A DNA stretch of 64,000 nucleotides from Poriferisodalis sp965198245 (GTDB taxonomy: Bacteria; Actinomycetota; Acidimicrobiia; Acidimicrobiales; Poriferisodalaceae). Under the pieces are notes generated by a model that saw only the letters and a program-made list of their open reading frames with translations, did not search any database and was not told the DNA's origin. The stretch spans positions 2,046,001-2,110,000 of the forward strand of contig NZ_OZ240249.1 of the NCBI RefSeq assembly GCF_965198245.1, written 5' to 3'. Within the stretch, counting starts at the first letter, position 1, and each line of letters begins with the position of its first letter. Of this stretch, positions 1 to 7,547 are shown one piece after another. The translations under genes were made by a program, and so were the position numbers.

Positions 1-60
1 TCGCTGTTGTGTCGCCGACGTAACTGCCTCGGGATCGAGAAGAACGGAGGGCCGCTGGAC

Positions 61-807
61 TCACGCCCTTTGCGCCGCCGGATCGAGCTTGTACGTCGCC
101 ATGTCCTCGAACAGTGGAAGGCATCGCTCGTAGAACTCGTAAAGGCGAGGAGTCTCCTCGAGCGGCGGGTATTCGGTGCGAGGCGGCTGGATGCCGGTGC
201 TCTGGCGAAGCTTGTCGTGCCAAGGACCGGTGCCCTCGCCGTACCAGCTCACCTCGGCGCGCTCGCCCTGTTCCCACGAGAGCGCCTCGGCGATGAACGG
301 GATGCCCACCGCGGCGCAATAGGCCTGGATGGTTCCTTCCGGATCGCCGGTCAGATCGGAGGCGTCGATGACAGGCGGGGGCGAGCCGTCCCGGTCGGCG
401 ATACGGCGGAACAGGCGATGCAGCGACCCGAACCCGACCTCGTCCCACGTGCAGTCGGGCCAATAGTGGCCGAGCCCCTGGACAACCCGCTTCGGGTCCC
501 GGATCAGGAACGTGTGCGTCATCGCCGAGAGCTTGGCATCGTCGAGGTTGCGCTCGACGGAGTAGGCGAAGTCCTTCACGAACACGTTCTGCGCTTGGGC
601 GAGCGCGGAGATCTCGTCCCAGAACGCCGCATAGCCGTGGCCAGGCCGTGCGGGGACATGGGCGTCGCGCTGTGACCGGCGGTCCTCGCCGTAGTAGTAG
701 AGCTCGTTCCACGGCTCGTGGAAGCACTCGAAGTCGCCTCGCTGGCGCATCATCCATTCGAACGCCGTCGAGATCGAACGGGGTGTGGCCCACAGGATCA
801 AGAACAT
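61..807 (-). CDS. Sulfotransferase-family protein
   Basis: 248 aa. The N-terminus reads ILWATPRSISTAFEWMM, a P-loop-like 5'-phosphosulfate-binding motif (PRSxST) as in small PAPS-dependent sulfotransferases, and is followed by an FHEPWNELYYYGE segment. Such enzymes move sulfate from PAPS to an alcohol or amine; the substrate here cannot be read. It lies 15 nt downstream of the desaturase-like gene on the same strand, so the two are probably co-transcribed. The fold assignment is good, the chemistry is inferred. Confidence 0.75.
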   Translation of the reverse strand: MFLILWATPRSISTAFEWMMRQRGDFECFHEPWNELYYYGEDRRSQRDAHVPARPGHGYAAFWDEISALAQAQNVFVKDFAYSVERNLDDAKLSAMTHTFLIRDPKRVVQGLGHYWPDCTWDEVGFGSLHRLFRRIADRDGSPPPVIDASDLTGDPEGTIQAYCAAVGIPFIAEALSWEQGERAEVSWYGEGTGPWHDKLRQSTGIQPPRTEYPPLEETPRLYEFYERCLPLFEDMATYKLDPAAQRA

Positions 808-822
808 CTGTGAGCCCCCCGC

Positions 823-1842
823 TCAGCCGGCTCCGGCACCGTGATCCCTTCTGGTGTCCTTTCTGGTCGTGCGGGTGCTCGACCGCTCGCGATGGCGGTG
901 AGCCAGCACCCCGTCGCCCTGCGGAGTTCCGTCGTGGAACGAGCCGATCAACTCGTCCAGTGGCGACTCGGGTCCGCCGTAGTTGCACTCGATGAACCGG
1001 TGGTGGATCTGGTGGTGGAAATCGCCCAGCTCGAAGCGGGCCTGCCGGCGCTTCTGCGGCCCCAGCAACAGGGCGTCGTAGCCGGTGTGCGACAACGGTG
1101 CCCCGATGCCGTGGTGCATGGTCATGAAGTAGAGGTGCACCGGGTGAGACGGCACCAGCAATAGCAGCACCACGTCGGAGAACAGGACGAGGTGCTCGGC
1201 GGGATGCATCGAGAGCCCGGACCACGGACCGACGTTCACGTTGCGGTGGTGCCACGAATGGACGCGGCGGTACGCCGGGCCGGTGTGCAGCAACCGGTGG
1301 TGGGCCGAGAAATACAGGACGGACCACCACGGGATGATCGCCAGGAACACCACGAACCAGACCGGGTTGTCACTGAGAGCGATCGTCGGTGCGTACCCGT
1401 TGGCGTAGGCCCACAACAGCAGTGATTCGAACCCGGTCCAGATCAGCACGGCGGGTACGAGCGTGAGGAAGGCGTTCTCCCGCACCTGGTTCCCGAACAG
1501 GAACACTCGCTTGTTCCGGCCGAACGGCCGGGCGTCGTAGCGCAGGGCGTCGCCCTGGCGGCGGATGACGTAGAACCAGACGTGAAGCCCGCCCGCCACG
1601 ATCGTGACGAGGATCAGGTTGCGAAGCCACACCTCGAAGATCCAGCCGAGCTCGAAGCGCTGGGTGCGTTCGAGCGATGGCATGAACCATGCCCAGATCC
1701 CGAACGACACCGCCAGCATGAAGAAGCGGGACCGCAGGGGGAGCCACGTGCGGCCGAGGTGCTTTGCGATGGCGCCCGGTCGGGGAGGCCAGCGCAGGAA
1801 TGGCGCCGATCGCAGCGGCAGCTCCGGCGCGTAGTTCCACAT
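823..1842 (-). CDS. Sterol desaturase / fatty acid hydroxylase family membrane protein
   Basis: 339 aa from the ATG giving MWNYAPEL; an upstream in-frame start would add 43 low-quality residues. Several hydrophobic segments surround the histidine clusters HHRLLH, HSWHH and HHQIHH, which ligate the di-iron centre in membrane-bound sterol desaturases and fatty acid hydroxylases. Role: O2-dependent hydroxylation or desaturation of a lipid. It probably heads a two-gene operon with the downstream sulfotransferase, so hydroxylation followed by sulfation of the same lipid is an attractive inference. The arginine-rich C-terminal tail looks unstructured. Confidence 0.8.
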   Translation of the reverse strand: MWNYAPELPLRSAPFLRWPPRPGAIAKHLGRTWLPLRSRFFMLAVSFGIWAWFMPSLERTQRFELGWIFEVWLRNLILVTIVAGGLHVWFYVIRRQGDALRYDARPFGRNKRVFLFGNQVRENAFLTLVPAVLIWTGFESLLLWAYANGYAPTIALSDNPVWFVVFLAIIPWWSVLYFSAHHRLLHTGPAYRRVHSWHHRNVNVGPWSGLSMHPAEHLVLFSDVVLLLLVPSHPVHLYFMTMHHGIGAPLSHTGYDALLLGPQKRRQARFELGDFHHQIHHRFIECNYGGPESPLDELIGSFHDGTPQGDGVLAHRHRERSSTRTTRKDTRRDHGAGAG

Positions 1843-1999
1843 CGTGCGAGCGCCAGCGGGCGACGAGGGCACGGCATCACCCACAAGGTGCCTCGAGCGG
1901 CTGTCGGCGGGTCTGCGAGCCTGCCACTGACACCAGTGTATGTTCGGCGCCGAGAACGGCGAAAGACGCATTTCGGTTCAGTCGGAGCAACGGAGCGGC

Positions 2000-2431
2000 A
2001 TGAACGAACCGCTGTTGAACGAGACGCATTACAACGAGCACGGCGCTGAGATCACGGGTCTGCGCATCTTCCGCTGGGACGAGCTCGACACGACGCGCTG
2101 GGACGCTGATCAGGTCGAAGCGCAGATCGTGACCGGCGAGCACATGCACCTGATCCGGGCGGTCTACGAGCCGGGTGCGACCTATGAAATGCACAGTCAT
2201 CCCCACGAGCAGTTCAGCCTGCTGCTGTCGGGTCACATGCTCCTGACACTGGGCGAGGAAACCGCCGAGATCGGGCCGGGCGACGGCTGGTATGCGCCAG
2301 GCGGCGTGCCGCACGGCGGCGAAGTACTCGGCGACGAGCCGGCGGTGTTCATCGATGTCTACTCGCCGGCAACCACCTGGATCCTCGACGTGTTCGCCGC
2401 CGGCCGACGGATCAGTCCCAAGGATTGCTGA
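2000..2431 (+). CDS. Cupin domain protein
   Basis: 143 aa, starting at MNEPLLNET. A single small cupin barrel is evident: HSHPHEQFSLLLSG matches the first cupin motif (HxH...E) and PGDGWYAPGGVPHGG the second, giving His/Glu ligands for one metal. Function unknown; such proteins range from dioxygenases to sugar-binding sensors. It is divergent from the desaturase-like gene, sharing a short promoter region, and its 3' end overlaps the convergent toxin gene by 20 bp. Confidence 0.82.
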   Translation: MNEPLLNETHYNEHGAEITGLRIFRWDELDTTRWDADQVEAQIVTGEHMHLIRAVYEPGATYEMHSHPHEQFSLLLSGHMLLTLGEETAEIGPGDGWYAPGGVPHGGEVLGDEPAVFIDVYSPATTWILDVFAAGRRISPKDC

Positions 2432-2831
2432 CTCGGAGCTGATCGAATCGCTCGAAATCGCTGAGGTTTCTGGTGACAACGGTCATGTCGAGGTGGAGGG
2501 CAGTCGCAGCGATGAGTGCATCTCGGAAGGGCGCTGGGTCGGGAACATGAAGTGCCGCTGCCATGCGGGCGATCTCGGCAGTGACGGGGAGAAGCCGGTC
2601 TTCGAAGGCCGAGCTCACGCTGCCGTCGAGCCAGGTCCGAAGAAGTTCGCCCTGCGCCGGGTCACGCCGTTCGGCAAGGAGGACGCCGTGTTCGAGTTCG
2701 TGCAGCGAGACGACCGACATGAACATGAGCGCGGTGGGCACAGCGCTCGCCCACTCGGTGACTCCGCGGTTGGCCTTGCCTGAGCGTGCTTTGCGGAGCT
2801 CGGAGACGATGTTTGTGTCGAGGACGAACAT
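2412..2831 (-). CDS. PIN-domain toxin (VapC/FitB-like)
   Basis: 139 aa from MFVLDTNIVSEL; longer upstream readings run through the antitoxin gene in another frame. The PIN nuclease acidic residues are visible: D in LDTN, E in HELEHG and D in PFRDALIAATAL, plus a terminal TRNLSDFERF block typical of FitB-type proteins. Likely a Mg-dependent ribonuclease that cuts a specific RNA when free of antitoxin. Its ATG overlaps the stop of the upstream Phd-like gene (ATGA), the usual coupling in such modules. Confidence 0.88.
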   Translation of the reverse strand: MFVLDTNIVSELRKARSGKANRGVTEWASAVPTALMFMSVVSLHELEHGVLLAERRDPAQGELLRTWLDGSVSSAFEDRLLPVTAEIARMAAALHVPDPAPFRDALIAATALHLDMTVVTRNLSDFERFDQLRVSNPWD

Positions 2832-3088
2832 CAATCGAACGCTGCGGGCTGAGCCGTCTGGCGCGACGCAGGCGCATGAAAATCGATGTCCTCGATTCCT
2901 GGAGGGTCGGCGAGCTGGTCGATGATGCTGGCTCGGTTTCCGGCGAGGCGTGTGTAGTCGGCGAACGTGAGCAGGACGTGAGAGGGCCGTCCGCGGTCGG
3001 TGATGTAGACCGGTCCGTCGTGCGCTGCCTTCTTTGCGCGTCCCGTGTCTTGGTTGAACTCGCGGCTGGTGAGCTTGATCGTGGACAT
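2831..3088 (-). CDS. Phd/YefM-family antitoxin
   Basis: 85 aa. The N-terminal half MSTIKLTSREFNQDTGRAKK and the VYITDRGRPSHVLLTF strand are characteristic of the Phd/YefM fold, which dimerises and binds palindromic DNA; the C-terminal tail would wrap the toxin. It precedes the PIN toxin with a 4-nt overlap. Expected role: neutralises the toxin and represses its own promoter through the perfect palindrome 13 bp upstream of its start. Confidence 0.88.
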   Translation of the reverse strand: MSTIKLTSREFNQDTGRAKKAAHDGPVYITDRGRPSHVLLTFADYTRLAGNRASIIDQLADPPGIEDIDFHAPASRQTAQPAAFD

Positions 3089-3100
3089 CCTGCCTCCAGT

Positions 3101-3122
3101 TATGTAGTAATGTTACTACATA
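3101..3122. promoter_or_regulatory. Palindromic operator of first toxin-antitoxin module
   Basis: Perfect inverted repeat with 10-bp arms (TATGTAGTAA and TTACTACATA) around a 2-bp TG centre, 12 bp before the antitoxin ATG. AT-rich in GC-rich surroundings. Its position and symmetry fit an autoregulatory site for the Phd-like antitoxin. Confidence 0.8.
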
Positions 3123-3160
3123 ATCCTCTGAATGGTGACCCATGTTGAGGTCGAGCTGAT

Positions 3161-3553
3161 TCAGACAGTCACGATTTGCAGGGGCGTGTGCAGTGCGATG
3201 ACGTCGAAGTCGCGGTCGCGGTGGAGGACAGGAGTGTCGAGCCGGATGGCCACTGCAGCGATCACAGCGTCCATCTGGGAGCGAATGGTGATGCCTCGCC
3301 GCCGCAGCTCCCGGTAGATCGTTGCCGCGGAGAGAAAGTCTCGCCAGGGTTCCAGAGTTTCGAAGTGCTGAGCTTCCAAGACTCGCTGAGTTCGGCCGAC
3401 AGCCCCGGCGTGGGCGCCAGCCATGACTTCGAGCACGACCGGATCGATAACCGACACTTCGTGCTGCTCAATCGAATCGAGCAGTGCGAACGCGACATCG
3501 GAATCGGCACCGCGCAGGTGCTCGACCCACGCGGATGAGTCAGCCAGAAGCAT
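3161..3553 (-). CDS. PIN-domain toxin (VapC-like), second module
   Basis: 130 aa from MLLADSSAWVEHLRG. PIN acidic positions are visible: D in LADSSAWVE, E in VVLEVMAG, D in QMDAVIAAVAIR and D in HRDRDFDVI, matching the four-carboxylate VapC active site. Probable ribonuclease toxin. It overlaps the 3' end of the VapB-like gene by 14 bp and is translated after it. The pair lies directly upstream of, and in the same orientation as, the unrelated Phd/PIN pair, so two toxin modules are arrayed in tandem. Confidence 0.88.
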   Translation of the reverse strand: MLLADSSAWVEHLRGADSDVAFALLDSIEQHEVSVIDPVVLEVMAGAHAGAVGRTQRVLEAQHFETLEPWRDFLSAATIYRELRRRGITIRSQMDAVIAAVAIRLDTPVLHRDRDFDVIALHTPLQIVTV

Positions 3554-3776
3554 CGGGTTCTTGTCCCCAGTCTCCGAACCGGTCGGCACGCATGGCATCG
3601 AGGTCACCGTCCCAACCGATGCCCCTGGTGGCCAATTGCTCCTCGATGCTCATCGGTTCGCCTCCGACGAGGTGTTCCAGCGCAAAATGCACTGCATCGC
3701 GCTTGGTTCTAAGCCCGTATCTGCTCATCGCTCGTCCGATCAGCTCGTCGTCGATGTCAATGTTTGTCCGGCTCAT
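3540..3776 (-). CDS. VapB-type antitoxin
   Basis: 78 aa. MSRTNIDIDDELIGRAMSRY followed by TKRDAVHFALEHLV is the standard actinobacterial VapB pattern: an N-terminal strand-helix-helix DNA-binding unit, then a toxin-binding tail (DGDLDAMRADRFGDW). It is encoded just before the PIN toxin with overlapping ends. Expected to inhibit the toxin and to repress the shared promoter. Confidence 0.87.
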   Translation of the reverse strand: MSRTNIDIDDELIGRAMSRYGLRTKRDAVHFALEHLVGGEPMSIEEQLATRGIGWDGDLDAMRADRFGDWGQEPDASG

Positions 3777-3786
3777 GGGTACATTT

Positions 3787-3812
3787 TACACCTAGTGGTG
3801 TATTGAGGTGTA
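3787..3812. promoter_or_regulatory. Operator of second toxin-antitoxin module
   Basis: TACACC and GGTGTA arms separated by TAGT (3787-3802) form an inverted repeat 10 bp upstream of the vapB start. A second GGTGTA copy begins at 3807, ten bases after the first, so two half-sites lie on the same helical face. This fits cooperative binding by VapB. Confidence 0.65.
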
Positions 3813-3903
3813 TAGCGACAGCCCGCCCGATGACCGGCACCGACGAGGCACAATACGGACAGGGCAGTCGGCCGGGCGAATGAGTTTCTGGGAAGCTGGA
3901 GTG

Positions 3904-4293
3904 ATGGGCGAACCCGTAGCGCCGCAAGCTCAGCCGACCGAAGGGCGGAGCTATCCGACAATGGCGCGCGGCGCCCGGCCGACGTTCTTCGATGACGAAG
4001 GTGCGACCGATGCCGTCCTGGCGATCGTGACGGCGTTGGCGGCTGAGGTGTGGGCGTTGCGGGAGCGGCAGACCACGCTCGAAGCGGTGCTCGCCGACGC
4101 CGGCATCGAGGTGGCAGAGGCGATCGAGGCGTACCGACCCGACGGCGACCAGATCGCAGCCCGAGCGGTCGAGGCGGCGGCGTTCGCAGGTCGCGTGTAC
4201 CGCGTGTTCGAGGAAATGCGCGAAGAGGCGCTGGCTGGCGAGACCGAGGACCGGTATCTCGAGATCGTCGACCGCGCCTTCGCGGAGCTATAG
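3904..4293 (+). CDS. Conserved-looking hypothetical protein
   Basis: 129 aa if started at MGEPVAPQAQ; an alternative ATG at 3880 would add eight residues (MSFWEAGV). The body is helical and acidic (LAIVTALAAEVWALRERQTTLEAVLADAGI, here split by no motif I recognise) and may form a coiled coil. No signal peptide or membrane segment. It ends 15 nt before the methyltransferase start, so the two are probably one operon and it may be an accessory subunit. Function not recognised. Confidence 0.6.
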   Translation: MGEPVAPQAQPTEGRSYPTMARGARPTFFDDEGATDAVLAIVTALAAEVWALRERQTTLEAVLADAGIEVAEAIEAYRPDGDQIAARAVEAAAFAGRVYRVFEEMREEALAGETEDRYLEIVDRAFAEL

Positions 4294-4308
4294 ACAGGGG
4301 ACAGCCAG

Positions 4309-5436
4309 ATGAGCCAGCAACGACACGCACTCCTTCCCGATGAGACGCACGACGAGGTCGCACGCGAGAGCTTCGTCCAGGCGCTGAAGTCGCACATCGC
4401 GACCCGGGTCAGCCCCGGCGTGCGGGAGATCTATGACTGTCGGGTGCGGGACCGGTGGGTCTCCGAGCACGGCGCCGAACCGGCCGATCGCCACGAAGTC
4501 CGCGAAGCACTGAGCTCGGACACGTACTACCGGCTGTGGAGCTCGGTGCGGCGGTCCAGCCAGCACCTGCTGTGGAGCTCGGTCGGCGATGCCGTGGCTC
4601 GCCAGGCCGACGATCTCGCGGAGCGTGCGCGTGCAGCCGATGCAGGGTTTGGGTCCTTGCGCCTCGACCCCGATCTTGAGATCCCCTGGTACAACGCCGA
4701 GGTCGACATCCATGCCATGCCAGGCGGCTACCGGGGCGAGTACACCGACGACGACGTGTCGGCCGGAGCGGTGTTCGACCGCGGCGTCTACGTGTACGCG
4801 ATGGGCCAGATGGGCGCCCTCAATGACGACTACGGGCAGTCGATCTGCCAGAACTTCCTGGCGGTCTCGCACCCCGAGTTCTCGCCGCGGCGCATTCTGG
4901 ACATGGGCTGCACCGCCGGCAATTCCACGCTGCCCTACGTCGACGCGTTCGGTGACGCCGAGGTCCACGCCATCGACCTGGGCGCGCCAGTGCTGCGGTA
5001 CGCGCATGCGAGAGCCGAGTTGCTGGGCCGGGCGGTGCACTTCTCCCAGCAGAACGCCGAGTGCACCGATTTCCCCGACGCCAGCTTCGATCTCATCGTG
5101 TCCCACATCGTGATTCACGAGATTGCCCCTGCGGCGCTGCGGAGAACCCTGGCCGAGTGCCGCCGTCTGCTCGCTCCGGGCGGGCTCATGGTGCACGGTG
5201 ACTTCGCCGGGTACGCGGGCGTCGATCCCGTCACTCAGGCGATGATCGACTGGGACACCTACAACAACCACGAGCCCTTCTGGGGCCCGATGCGCGACAT
5301 GGACCTCGTCGCTGAATCCGTCAGCGCAGGATTCGACGACGGAATGGTCTCCATCGAGACAGTGCCGACGGGACGAGTACTGCAGACGGGCAAGCAGCAA
5401 CGCGGGCAGCTCACGTTGCTCGTCGGCCGGACCTGA
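4309..5436 (+). CDS. Class I SAM-dependent methyltransferase
   Basis: 375 aa. Residues 1-195 form an all-helical N-terminal region I do not recognise. From about 196 a Rossmann methyltransferase domain follows: motif I ILDMGCTAGNST, an acidic residue after strand 2 (HAIDLG), motif III-like DASFDLIVSHIVIHE and LLAPGGLMVHGDF. It transfers methyl from S-adenosylmethionine to an unknown acceptor. The preceding helical protein gene is 15 nt away and probably co-transcribed. Confidence 0.8.
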   Translation: MSQQRHALLPDETHDEVARESFVQALKSHIATRVSPGVREIYDCRVRDRWVSEHGAEPADRHEVREALSSDTYYRLWSSVRRSSQHLLWSSVGDAVARQADDLAERARAADAGFGSLRLDPDLEIPWYNAEVDIHAMPGGYRGEYTDDDVSAGAVFDRGVYVYAMGQMGALNDDYGQSICQNFLAVSHPEFSPRRILDMGCTAGNSTLPYVDAFGDAEVHAIDLGAPVLRYAHARAELLGRAVHFSQQNAECTDFPDASFDLIVSHIVIHEIAPAALRRTLAECRRLLAPGGLMVHGDFAGYAGVDPVTQAMIDWDTYNNHEPFWGPMRDMDLVAESVSAGFDDGMVSIETVPTGRVLQTGKQQRGQLTLLVGRT

Positions 5437-5487
5437 CCAGACCGACCTCTCGAGCAGTCTGCGATAGGCGGCGGCGCCAGCGCCGCG

Positions 5488-6513
5488 TCAATAGCGCGAG
5501 CGCCAGGGACTGCCCTCGGTGGGGTAGGGGTACTGCATGTAGTACTCGGACTTCATCCTCACGCAGTCGTGCGCCATGTCGAATGCCTCGACGACGGCAT
5601 CTGGCAGCGGTCCGCCCCCTGACGCCGCCATGATCGGCTCGAGTTGTTCGATGCGTGACACGCCGATGAGCGCCGCATCGCCCAGCGATGCATCGACGGC
5701 GGAGTGATGCTGGGTCCAGCGCACGGCCGCTTCGAGCGTGCTGAGGCCGGCTGCTGACGCGGCGGCTGTGATGGCATCGAGCGCTGCGAACATCTCATCC
5801 CGGTGCAGGTAGCGCTCCTGGTACTGCCTGACGCGGCGCGGCTGAGCGAAGCGGTCGACCCCCTTCACCGGCTCGACACCCTTGCGGTACTTGCCGGTGA
5901 GGAACCCGCTCGCGAGCGACCCGTGGGTGTAGTAGCTGATGCCGTAGTTGCGAAGCACCGGGACAAGTTCGTACTCCGCTGTGCGGTTCAGGGCGTTGTA
6001 CACCCCCTGGTACACGGTCGGCATCACGTACCCCTGGCGCTGGCAGTACTGAGCGATCTCGACAACCTGCCAAGCGGGGAAGTTCGACAGGCCGAACCGC
6101 TCGAACTGGCGGGCAGCATGGCACTCGTTGATCTCGGCGAGCGTGTCTTCGAGCGGGATCGCTGTCGAGGGCATGTGGATGTAGTAGATCGACACCGAGT
6201 CGCGCTGCAAGGCTGTGAGCGACTGCTCCATCTGCGTGACCGGGCCTCCGTCGAGGGTGGGGTGATACTTGGTGCCCACCCTGATGGGGGCGCTCGCCGG
6301 CAGCCGGCCGATGACCGCCTCGCTGTGGCCGTTCTGGTACAGCCTCGCCGTGTCGAGCTCCTCGCCGCCGAGCTCGATGAAGGCTCGAAGCAGATCATTG
6401 CAGGAGTCGTCGGTTGCCAGGGGATGGTCGCGAGTCGTTTCCTTGGGTTTGCCGAAGGCAATTGCACCCAACACGACGGGCGCTGCTTGGGTTCGTGTCA
6501 CCAGATCGGCCAT
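5488..6513 (-). CDS. Aldo/keto reductase
   Basis: 341 aa (beta/alpha)8 NADPH-dependent reductase. The catalytic tetrad can be read: D and Y in DTARLYQNG, K in VGTKYHP and H in IYYIHMPS. VYQGVYNALNR is the signature of the AKR7/aflatoxin-aldehyde-reductase branch. Likely reduces aldehydes or ketones. Monocistronic and convergent with the methyltransferase pair. Confidence 0.87.
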   Translation of the reverse strand: MADLVTRTQAAPVVLGAIAFGKPKETTRDHPLATDDSCNDLLRAFIELGGEELDTARLYQNGHSEAVIGRLPASAPIRVGTKYHPTLDGGPVTQMEQSLTALQRDSVSIYYIHMPSTAIPLEDTLAEINECHAARQFERFGLSNFPAWQVVEIAQYCQRQGYVMPTVYQGVYNALNRTAEYELVPVLRNYGISYYTHGSLASGFLTGKYRKGVEPVKGVDRFAQPRRVRQYQERYLHRDEMFAALDAITAAASAAGLSTLEAAVRWTQHHSAVDASLGDAALIGVSRIEQLEPIMAASGGGPLPDAVVEAFDMAHDCVRMKSEYYMQYPYPTEGSPWRSRY

Positions 6514-6609
6514 GGATCCCCCCGATGTCGTGAGGAACCGACCCTAGGTCTCTGGCCCATGGATGTTGTTGACTGATGGGATCCACGTCCACGACAGGAG
6601 GGTGACCTG

Positions 6610-7032
6610 ATGGAGGTCGTCAACGAGGTGATGCCCACGAGCCCGGGGCGCATCGACGAGATGATGCAGCCCGGTCCCGACGGGCCGATCTACATGGTCA
6701 ACCTGCTGAAGTTCAAAGACAAGGCCGAGTACGAGGACGGGCGGGAAACCGATCTCACCGGCTACGAGGCGTACCAGCTCTACGGCCGAGCGGTCATGAA
6801 GATCATCCAGGACTACGGCGGCGAGATCCAGTTCGCGGCGGACGTGACGTTCCTGGCACTCGGCCAGGTCGAGGAGCTGTGGGACGAAGTCGCGATCGCC
6901 AAGTACCCCAACCGGGGCGCATTGCTGGCAATGTCGTCCTCAGACGAGTGGCGGGCAGCCTCTGTGCACCGCACAGCTGGGCTCGCCGGTCAGCTCAACA
7001 TCGAGACGGTCGCCCAGTTCGTCCGAGGCTGA
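6610..7032 (+). CDS. DUF1330-like dimeric alpha/beta-barrel protein
   Basis: 140 aa. GPIYMVNLLKFKDKAEY and the spacing of TFLALGQ and WDEVAIAKYPNRGALLAM resemble DUF1330/YciI-type ferredoxin-fold dimers. No catalytic assignment is possible. A purine-rich site (GACAGGAGGG) sits about 7 nt before the ATG. It lies upstream of the copper regulator but is separated by that gene's own operator. Confidence 0.7.
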   Translation: MEVVNEVMPTSPGRIDEMMQPGPDGPIYMVNLLKFKDKAEYEDGRETDLTGYEAYQLYGRAVMKIIQDYGGEIQFAADVTFLALGQVEELWDEVAIAKYPNRGALLAMSSSDEWRAASVHRTAGLAGQLNIETVAQFVRG

Positions 7033-7054
7033 ACGCGGCTCCTCCGTCGGGATT

Positions 7055-7070
7055 CCTTCTGGCTGGAAGG
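7055..7070. promoter_or_regulatory. MerR-type operator upstream of the regulator gene
   Basis: CCTTC and GGAAG(G) arms separated by 6 nt form a dyad similar to the one in the copA promoter 450 bp downstream and to CueR boxes (CCTTCC...GGAAGG). It lies 33 bp before the regulator start. Suggests autoregulation. Confidence 0.6.
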
Positions 7071-7102
7071 TTGAGGCGGGGAGGTCAGGTACGGTCGTGC
7101 GT

Positions 7103-7504
7103 ATGAGGATCGGGGAGCTGGGCGATCGCTGCGGGGCGACCACGAAGACGATTCGATATTACGAGTCGATCGGTCTGCTGGATGAACCAGACCGCACAGC
7201 GAGCGGGTACCGCGAGTACGAGGGCGACGCGGTGGCGCGCTTGCGGTTCATCCGGGATGCGCAGGCCACTGGTCTGTCATTGGCCGAGATTTCTTCGGTG
7301 CTTGAGCTCAAGAGCGTCGGCGAGCGTTCGTGCGCGCACACCACGGCGCTCATCGAGGCCCACGTGGATGCCATCGACGCCCAAGTCGCCCAGCTGCGGT
7401 CGGCCCGCAAAGAGCTGGCTGCGCTGCTGAGGCGGGCACAAGGGCTCGACCCGGCATCATGCACTGACCCCAATCGCTGCCAGGTGATCAGCCGATCCCG
7501 CTAG
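7103..7504 (+). CDS. MerR-family metal-responsive regulator (CueR-like)
   Basis: 133 aa from MRIGELGDRCG. The N-terminus is a MerR winged helix (TTKTIRYYESIGLLDEPDR, YREY), followed by the dimerisation helix and a C-terminal metal loop with Cys in SCTDPNRC. A further Cys (ERSCAHT) lies at the start of the dimerisation helix; a Cys there is commoner in Zn/Hg sensors, while E. coli CueR has Ser. The adjacent Cu(I)-type ATPase and CueR-like operators still favour copper. Distorts the long-spacer copA promoter when metal is bound. Confidence 0.85.
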   Translation: MRIGELGDRCGATTKTIRYYESIGLLDEPDRTASGYREYEGDAVARLRFIRDAQATGLSLAEISSVLELKSVGERSCAHTTALIEAHVDAIDAQVAQLRSARKELAALLRRAQGLDPASCTDPNRCQVISRSR

Positions 7505-7509
7505 TCGAC

Positions 7510-7541
7510 TTGACCTTCCAGCCGAGTGGAACCTCTAGGTT
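7510..7541 (+). promoter_or_regulatory. CueR-type copA promoter, apparently leaderless
   Basis: -35 TTGACC (7510-7515), then a TTCCA-6-TGGAA dyad, then -10 CTAGGT/TAGGTT (7535-7541), a 19-20 bp spacer. The TTGACCTTCC start is identical to the E. coli copA promoter. The -10 ends only 6 nt before the GTG start codon, so the transcript probably begins at the start codon. Confidence 0.8.
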
Positions 7542-7547
7542 GGACGC

